Below, piece after piece: positions 59,190-64,000 of a DNA stretch of 64,000 nt. Each line of letters begins with the position of its first letter. The first letter of the stretch is position 1. The notes under the pieces were generated by a model. It saw only the letters and a program-made list of their open reading frames with translations. It had not been told where the DNA came from and did no database searches. Both the position numbers and the translations under genes were made by a program. Source of the DNA: CBDCYN01 sp965224205 (GTDB lineage: Bacteria > Planctomycetota > Phycisphaerae > Phycisphaerales > Phycisphaeraceae); NCBI GenBank assembly GCA_965224205.1, contig CBDCYN010000002.1, forward strand, positions 124,001-188,000. Direction: 5' to 3'.

Positions 59190-59375
59190 TTCAGCACCCA
59201 AGTCATCGGGGTGTCGGATCGCCTTGATGAATCCGCCGTGCAGCAGTTTGGCCAGCTTCTGGGCGCTGCTGCGATCGTCGGCGAACTGGTCGGCGGCAAT
59301 CCAACGGTTGCGCTTCGGATCACAGACGATCAACTCATCCACGTGGGGATCGAGCACATGTTTGACCCACTGAGC
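59190..59375 (-). pseudogene. IS110-family transposase remnant
   Basis: About 60 codons on the minus strand: WVKHVLDPHVDELIVCDPKR then NRWIAADQFADDRSSAQKLA and LLHGGFIKAIRHPD, matching the start of the RuvC-like DEDD domain of IS110 transposases (CDPxRN, D-x2-DA-like, KLAxLL..G). Cut on one side by the IS5 element and on the other by the IS3 copy. Confidence 0.75.
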
Positions 59376-59404
59376 TGACCCCCTCGGGATTTTTGTACCA
59401 GTGT

Positions 59405-60364
59405 TTATGAGAGAATCGGTGTGTGTTGATCCGCCTGGTGGGTCGGAGGGAGGGGCGTAGCCCCGACCGGAGAGCCACCAGGCGACGCGGCCGGGAACGC
59501 CCCGGCCAATGGTTCTTCTAAACTCGCCGCAAACGCGGCGGGGGTTTGCCAATCCAGTGACGAGTGCGGGCGGCGGTGGTTGTAATCGAGTCGCCATTCG
59601 TCAAGGACATACCTGGCTTCGGCCAAGCTCAAGAACAACTCGCCGTTGAGCAGTTCGTCTCGTAGCTTGCCGTTGAATGACTCCACGTAGGCGTTCTCCC
59701 AAGGGCTGGCTTTGTTGATATACAAGGTACGCACCACCGCTCGTTCCAGCCAGCGTCGGACTTCTTTGGCGATGAACTCGGGGCCATTGTCACTTCGGAT
59801 GTGGCCCGGTGCCCCACGCACCGCGAACAAGTACTGCAGCGTCAAGATCACGTCCTTGGCTGTGAATGATCGGCCCGCTTCGATGGCCAAACACTCGCGG
59901 GTGTACTCATCGATCACCACCAACAGCTTCAGCTGCTTGCCGTCTTCGGTCCGTTCGGTCACGAAGTCGTACGACCAGACGTGATTGCGGTGGGTGGGGC
60001 GATAACGGATACAGCCGTTGCCGCTGTGGCCCGGTAAACGTCGGCGTTTGTGCTGTTTCTTAGGCACCTGCATGTGTTCTTGTTTCCATAACCGGTGGAC
60101 ACGGCCCAAGCCCACCGACCCATCCGATGCGTTAAGCATCGGATGCACCCGCTCGCAGCCGAACCGTGGACGCTCGTCGGCGATCCGCCGCATCGCCTCG
60201 ATCAACGCCCGATCTTTCTCCGGTTGCTTAGGTAGGTAACGCTGCGTGCTACGGGGTTGGCCCAACGCCTTACAGGCACGACGCTGCGAGATCTTGTCAC
60301 GCCCCAAACGACGACGCACCGAGTCCACGGCTCGACGCCGACGCTCGGGGTCTACAAGTTTGGG
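59405..60364 (-). CDS. IS3-family transposase OrfB (copy 2)
   Basis: Same DDE integrase as copy 1 (HIRSDNGPEFIAKEVRRWLE and YVESFNGKLRDELLNGEL), read by -1 frameshifting at CCCAAAC (plus-strand GTTTGGG at 60358-60364). All catalytic residues are present. Confidence 0.9.
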   Translation of the reverse strand, partial: PKLVDPERRRRAVDSVRRRLGRDKISQRRACKALGQPRSTQRYLPKQPEKDRALIEAMRRIADERPRFGCERVHPMLNASDGSVGLGRVHRLWKQEHMQVPKKQHKRRRLPGHSGNGCIRYRPTHRNHVWSYDFVTERTEDGKQLKLLVVIDEYTRECLAIEAGRSFTAKDVILTLQYLFAVRGAPGHIRSDNGPEFIAKEVRRWLERAVVRTLYINKASPWENAYVESFNGKLRDELLNGELFLSLAEARYVLDEWRLDYNHRRPHSSLDWQTPAAFAASLEEPLAGAFPAASPGGSPVGATPLPPTHQADQHTPILS

Positions 60365-60627
60365 CGGGCTGCCTCCTTGAGGATCGCCATGTCCAACGCT
60401 TGGTCGGCGACGAGCTTCTTGAGCCGGGCGTTCTCCTTCTCAAGGGCTCTGAGCTGCTTGGCCATCTGCGGGTCCATCCCGCCGTATTTCGTCCGCCAAC
60501 GATAGTACGTCTGCTGGCTGATGCCCAGCTGCCGGCACACCGTAGGCACCTTCTGGCCTTTGCCAAGTTCCACGTCCGCCGCACGCAACTTCGCCACGAT
60601 CTGTTCCGGCATCAATCGCTTCTTCAT
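60352..60627 (-). CDS. IS3-family transposase OrfA (copy 2)
   Basis: 91-residue partner of the preceding frame, MKKRLMPEQIVAKLRAADVE and CRQLGISQQTYYRWRTKYGG; helix-turn-helix plus leucine-zipper region. Confidence 0.9.
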   Translation of the reverse strand: MKKRLMPEQIVAKLRAADVELGKGQKVPTVCRQLGISQQTYYRWRTKYGGMDPQMAKQLRALEKENARLKKLVADQALDMAILKEAARPNL

Positions 60628-60700
60628 GAGCAATCCTTTCCGGCCAAAGGCCGGTTGGATTCTCTCACAAAACCTGGATCAATTTTCTAGGAGGGGGTCA

Positions 60701-61019
60701 GCAGGCATTGGGCATCAGTGAGGCGACGTACCATCGCTGGCGAAACCAGTACGGCGCGATGAAGGCCAGCGAGGCCAAGCGGCTCAAGGCGTTGGAGCAG
60801 GAGAATGCCCGGCTCAAGAAGTTGCTCGCTGATGCCCACCTGGACAACGACATCCTCAAGTCGGCGTTGGATCACCTGGGAAACGAGTGAGCCCGACACG
60901 TCGCCGCGATGCGGTCGTACATGTCCAGCGAGACGTGGGCGTCAGCCAGCGACGGGCGTGTCGGGCACTGGATCAGCCACGCAGCACGCAGCGTTACCCC
61001 CGGAAGGTCAAAACCGACG
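60701..61019 (+). pseudogene. Second type of IS3 transposase, left fragment
   Basis: Starts mid-OrfA at ALGISEATYHRWRNQYGAMK, with leucine zipper LKALEQENARLKKLLADAHL and stop at about 60890; then OrfB in the -1 frame (SPTRRRDAVVHVQRDVGVSQ, RRACRALDQPRSTQRYPRKV) up to the IS66 insertion. The 5' end was removed by IS3 copy 2. A different IS3 lineage from the 1325-bp copies. Confidence 0.8.
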
Positions 61020-62632
61020 GTATCTGTTTAGCGGTTAGCCGGTTGAATCTGGGCGGTTGAGATGAGTCGTCTCAGGTGATCGGGGTGCTGATCGGAGGCA
61101 GCACGCAGGAGGTGGGACAGAAAAGCCAACGCGTCGTGGGCGTGTTGATCACAAGTCGTCAGGACGCTGCCCAGAATTTCCTGAGCACGAGCACCCGCAG
61201 CCGTACGGTTGCCGCCGAAGACCTTGCGGTTGACCACCGCCGGGCGGATCGCCTGCTCGGCGGGCCAGTTGGTCGCTTCGATCCCCGGTTCATACAGAAA
61301 CGTGAGGATCTCATCGGCGTGGCGAGCCAGGTGATTGCGAAACGTTCGGTTGCCACGATGCGATAGACGCCAAGCCAGCAAGCGGTCCAACCGCTTACGC
61401 AATCGCCCGCGGGCACAGGCCAAGCCATGCTCGCTGATCGTTCCCGCGTCGCGTCGATCACGAAGACGCAGCGCATCGAGCAACAACGCCTTGACCTTCC
61501 GCGGGAAACGCACCGCCCCACGCGTGGCTTGCTCCAGCAACATGCCCGTCCGCCGAAGCAGATGCGCCAAGCATTGCTGATGCGTGGCCTGTTCCAAAGA
61601 ATCGTAAGGCGACCAGCCGTCGTGGATCATCCGCCCGGCATAGTCCTTGCCCAACACGTCCCGCACCACCTCGCCGCCGCGGCTGGGGCGGATGACATAC
61701 AGCGTGACTTTCTTCGTCACGAACACCCACATCCACTGCAGCCATCCGCCGACTTTCCAGCCGGTTTCATCGGGGTAAACCGTGTCGCTGTGACGCACCA
61801 CGTCACGCAGGCCGTCGTAAACAGATTGACCGCGTCGGGCCGTACGTAGCACGACGTGCGTCGCACCGCCACGGGTGATCGAGATCCCGAAGACCTGCTT
61901 GAGCAAGCCTTGGATGTCGCCATAACTCAGCCCGTACTTGTCCTTCATCAGGACGATCATGGCTTGAAGGTCCGGCCCCAGCTGGGAGGCCGCCGCCCCC
62001 GTGGCATCTGAGGTCTGCAACGGGTGGCGGGGGTGAAGGCGTCGACCACACCGCGTGCATGAACCCACGTGCAGGTCGAAACGTCGCACCACCGGCCGGC
62101 GGGGGATCTCGACCTGGAACTGATGGGTCACGTGATCTTCTTGGGCCTCGCCGCCGCAGCCGGGACACCGCGGGGTCAACGGCACGTCGATGACCTCGTC
62201 GGGGGGTTGCGGGGGTGGGGGCCGATGGGCTTTGGGGCCGTACGCCTTGCCCGCCTTGCGGCCGGGCTTCTTGGGCTGGGTTTTGGGCGATCCCTTGGAG
62301 AACGGCGCGGCTTGGCGTTGGGTCGAACGCGTGGCTTGTTCGAGGCGTTGTTCGAGTTGGCCGGCCCGAGCTTCGAGTTGAGCCACACGCTTCTCGAGTC
62401 GCAGGATCTGCCGGTCTTTCTCGGCGATGATTTCAAGCAGTTGATCGTAGGTGGGTCGAGCCATCCTGGCTGTTCCTGTCGTGTCGTCCTGACCGATGGT
62501 GAAGCGGGCACCCCAGCCCTTCGAACGCCATCTTATCCCTTTATATCGATGGCCGATTATAGACCGCGATCAGCAGATCAGAATTTCAAAATCCAACGCC
62601 CTCCCGTGCCTGGCTAGACGCTAAACAGATAC
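61020..62632 (-). mobile_element. IS66-family insertion sequence
   Basis: 1613 bp with inverted ends GTATCTGTTTAGCGGTTAGC (left) and GTATCTGTTTAGCGTCTAGC (right, read inward). Flanked by an 8-bp target duplication with one mismatch: AACCGACG on the left, AGCCGACG on the right. Removing the element rejoins the IS3 OrfB frame exactly (KVKTD + EGPLLRAMESL). Only one transposase gene (tnpC type) is present. Confidence 0.9.
61028..62464 (-). CDS. IS66-family transposase (TnpC)
   Basis: 478 residues: N-terminal leucine-zipper (LEKRVAQLEARAGQLEQRLE), zinc-finger region with CPGCGGEAQED and CTRCGRRLHPRHPL, catalytic DDE part with VYPDETGWKVGG (D), MIHDGWSPYDSLEQATHQQC (D) and EPGIEATNWPAEQAIRPAVV (E). 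Complete and probably functional. No tnpA/tnpB accessory genes are seen, consistent with the ISBst12-like subtype. Confidence 0.93.
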   Translation of the reverse strand: MARPTYDQLLEIIAEKDRQILRLEKRVAQLEARAGQLEQRLEQATRSTQRQAAPFSKGSPKTQPKKPGRKAGKAYGPKAHRPPPPQPPDEVIDVPLTPRCPGCGGEAQEDHVTHQFQVEIPRRPVVRRFDLHVGSCTRCGRRLHPRHPLQTSDATGAAASQLGPDLQAMIVLMKDKYGLSYGDIQGLLKQVFGISITRGGATHVVLRTARRGQSVYDGLRDVVRHSDTVYPDETGWKVGGWLQWMWVFVTKKVTLYVIRPSRGGEVVRDVLGKDYAGRMIHDGWSPYDSLEQATHQQCLAHLLRRTGMLLEQATRGAVRFPRKVKALLLDALRLRDRRDAGTISEHGLACARGRLRKRLDRLLAWRLSHRGNRTFRNHLARHADEILTFLYEPGIEATNWPAEQAIRPAVVNRKVFGGNRTAAGARAQEILGSVLTTCDQHAHDALAFLSHLLRAASDQHPDHLRRLISTAQIQPANR

Positions 62633-63235
62633 AGCCGACGAAGGGCCGCTTCTTCGGGCCATGGAGTCTTTGGTCTGTCAACACCCGTGCTACGGCTACC
62701 GCATGATTCATGCGTTGCTGGTGGCTGACGGGTTCAAGGCCGGGCGTGACCGGGTATACCGACTGTGGCGGGCACACGGCTACGGCGTGAAGCGAAAACC
62801 GAGGAAAAAACGGCGTCTGGGTGTGAGCGAGAACGGGATCATCAGACGCAAAGCCGAGTCGATCAACGACGTGTGGTGTTGGGACTTCATCCACGATCGT
62901 GATGAGCGTGGGCGGGTGCTGCGTTGGCGGGTGATCGAAGACGAGTTCACGCGGGAGGGGCTGGCCGTGCAGGTCCGTCGCTCGTTCAAGGCCCGGGATG
63001 TTCTGGACGTTCTCAGTGAGCTGATGCTGATCCGTGGCGTCCCTGGTCACATCCGAAGCGACAACGGCCCGGAGTTCATCGCCGAGGCGATCCGCCACTT
63101 CCTCCAGCAGACCGGCGTGGCGACGTTGTACATCGAACCCGGTGCCCCGTGGCAGAACGGTTACGCCGAGAGCTTCAACAGCCGGTTCCGTACCGAGCTG
63201 CTGAATCAGGAATCGTTCGCCAACCTGGCCTGCGG
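62633..63235 (+). pseudogene. Second type of IS3 transposase, right fragment (OrfB DDE part)
   Basis: Continues OrfB after the IS66 insertion: LLRAMESLVCQHPCYGYRMI, then integrase motifs DVWCWDFIHDRDERGRVLRW (D), IRSDNGPEFIAEAIRHFLQQ (D) and APWQNGYAESFNSRFRTELL (E). It ends at SFANLAC, where an unrelated inverted IS3 scrap begins, so the C-terminus is lost. Confidence 0.85.
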
Positions 63236-63242
63236 TGGCCCA

Positions 63243-63600
63243 TCAGTGACGGACTCCGGGGTTCGTATAATACGCCACATTCAATACCGGGGCGTGATCG
63301 GCTTCGAAGGCCTCGGGGGAGACATATCCCAGGGCCTGGTGTAAACGGGTTGGGTTGTAGAACAGCTCGATGTATTGAAACACACTTCCACGGGCATCCG
63401 TCAGATCAGCGTACGACTGGTGGTTGGTCCACTCATGCTTGAGTGACCAGAAAAATCGTTCGCACACGGCGTTGTCATAACAGCAGCCCGTGCGGCTCAT
63501 GCTCACCGTCACCTCCAGCCCACGCAGGATCGATGGATACCGGTCGCGGGTGTATTGGCAACCACGATCGGAGTGATATACCTTCCTCGGGTGAGTTTGT
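63243..63600 (-). pseudogene. IS3 transposase OrfB scrap, inverted
   Basis: C-terminal third of another IS3 integrase on the minus strand: THPRKVYHSDRGCQYTRDRY, SRTGCCYDNAVCERFFWSLK and HEWTNHQSYADLTDARGSVF, ending GVRH and a stop. The remainder of the gene (first two catalytic blocks) is absent; the boundary near 63600 leads into the next element. Confidence 0.8.
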
Positions 63601-63670
63601 CTGATCGGTAGAATAGGCTGACGTTAGCGGTTTGATTTTACTACGAAGTCACTGGACACAGGAGGCATGG

Positions 63671-64000
63671 ATGCTTCAGATCACATTGACGGACGATGCG
63701 GTGGCGGCGTTGGATCGGGGGCGTTTTAGCGATCCAGATCCGCGGGTGCGGCGGAAGTTGCAGGTGGTTTGGCTCAAGAGCCATGGGTTGGCACATCGGC
63801 AGATCGCGGCCTTGGCAGGGGTCAGCAGCCGGACGGTGCAGCGTTATTTGAATACGTACCTCGACGGTGGGATCGAGGCGTTGAGGCAAAACGGCTACCG
63901 GGGTCAGCCCAGTCAATTGAACGCGCACGGCCCGAAGGTCAAGGCGTCTTTGGAACAACACCCGCCGTCGACGATCCACGAGGCGAGCCATCAGATCACG
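63671..64000 (+). CDS. IS630-like transposase, start (runs off the window)
   Basis: Open frame from ATG 63671 (preceded by AGGAGG) to the window end, 110 codons: MLQITLTDDAVAALDRGRFS then winged-helix motif KSHGLAHRQIAALAGVSSRT and VQRYLNTYLDGGIEALRQNG. This is the DNA-binding part of an IS630/Tc1-like transposase, of a lineage different from the two copies at 32-34 kb. The left end may be near 63610 (TAGAATAGGCTGACG). The rest is not visible. Confidence 0.75.
   Translation, partial: MLQITLTDDAVAALDRGRFSDPDPRVRRKLQVVWLKSHGLAHRQIAALAGVSSRTVQRYLNTYLDGGIEALRQNGYRGQPSQLNAHGPKVKASLEQHPPSTIHEASHQIT

Larger units (their letters stand above)
59376..60700 (-). mobile_element. IS3-family insertion sequence, copy 2 (inverted)
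   Basis: Same 1325-bp length and ends as copy 1, in opposite orientation; coding differs at a few residues (for example VRRRLGRDKISQRR versus VRGRLGCDKVSQRR). The two copies could form an inverted composite unit carrying 1.9 kb between them. Confidence 0.9.

Overview
The window is GC-rich chromosomal DNA that looks like a planctomycete, most likely class Phycisphaerae. This is inferred from protein style only: PEP-CTERM-like secreted proteins, a very large PQQ-propeller/TPR secreted protein, an ECF sigma factor next to a Ser/Thr kinase, a flotillin-like FloA, PilZ and HEAT-repeat proteins, and many small palindromic repeats. No rRNA, convincing tRNA or CRISPR array was seen.

From 0 to 29.6 kb it is mostly housekeeping: coaX, gnd, an L12-like membrane protein, a LolD/LolC-type lipoprotein exporter, lysS, a HEAT-repeat protein, a VOC protein, floA, a radical SAM protein, plsY, PilZ, three small membrane-anchored proteins before bioB, a YWTD-propeller protein with a sorting tail, mutM with a stand-alone LigD-type phosphoesterase-like protein, carB (with a repeat-derived insertion) and an SGNH-hydrolase-like membrane protein. 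Intergenic regions carry several repeat families: IS630-related MITEs, an inverted pair of exactly 150-bp elements, an AT-rich element of about 95 bp, REP-like palindromes and a decayed dispersed repeat.

From 30 to 34.7 kb a PEP-CTERM protein gene is split inside its signal peptide by an IS630-type element; a second copy lies directly upstream of the same gene. Removing the first element at its TA target restores a signal peptide and cleavage site in frame.

From 34.9 to 54.9 kb come gyrB, a frameshifted nadE, a TPR lipoprotein, a regulatory cluster (ECF sigma factor, unknown protein, kinase with an N-terminal Clp-N-like domain), pheT lacking the usual tRNA-binding insert, a frameshifted secreted-protein gene, holA, a dihydrolipoamide acyltransferase (E2) and a 1442-residue PQQ-propeller/TPR protein.

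From 55.2 kb to the end is a nested insertion-sequence island. A sensor histidine kinase gene is broken by an IS3-type element (1325 bp) and an IS5-type element. Then follow an IS110 scrap, an inverted second copy of the same 1325-bp element, a different IS3 element interrupted by an IS66 element with an 8-bp target duplication, an inverted IS3 scrap, and the start of an IS630-like transposase running off the edge.
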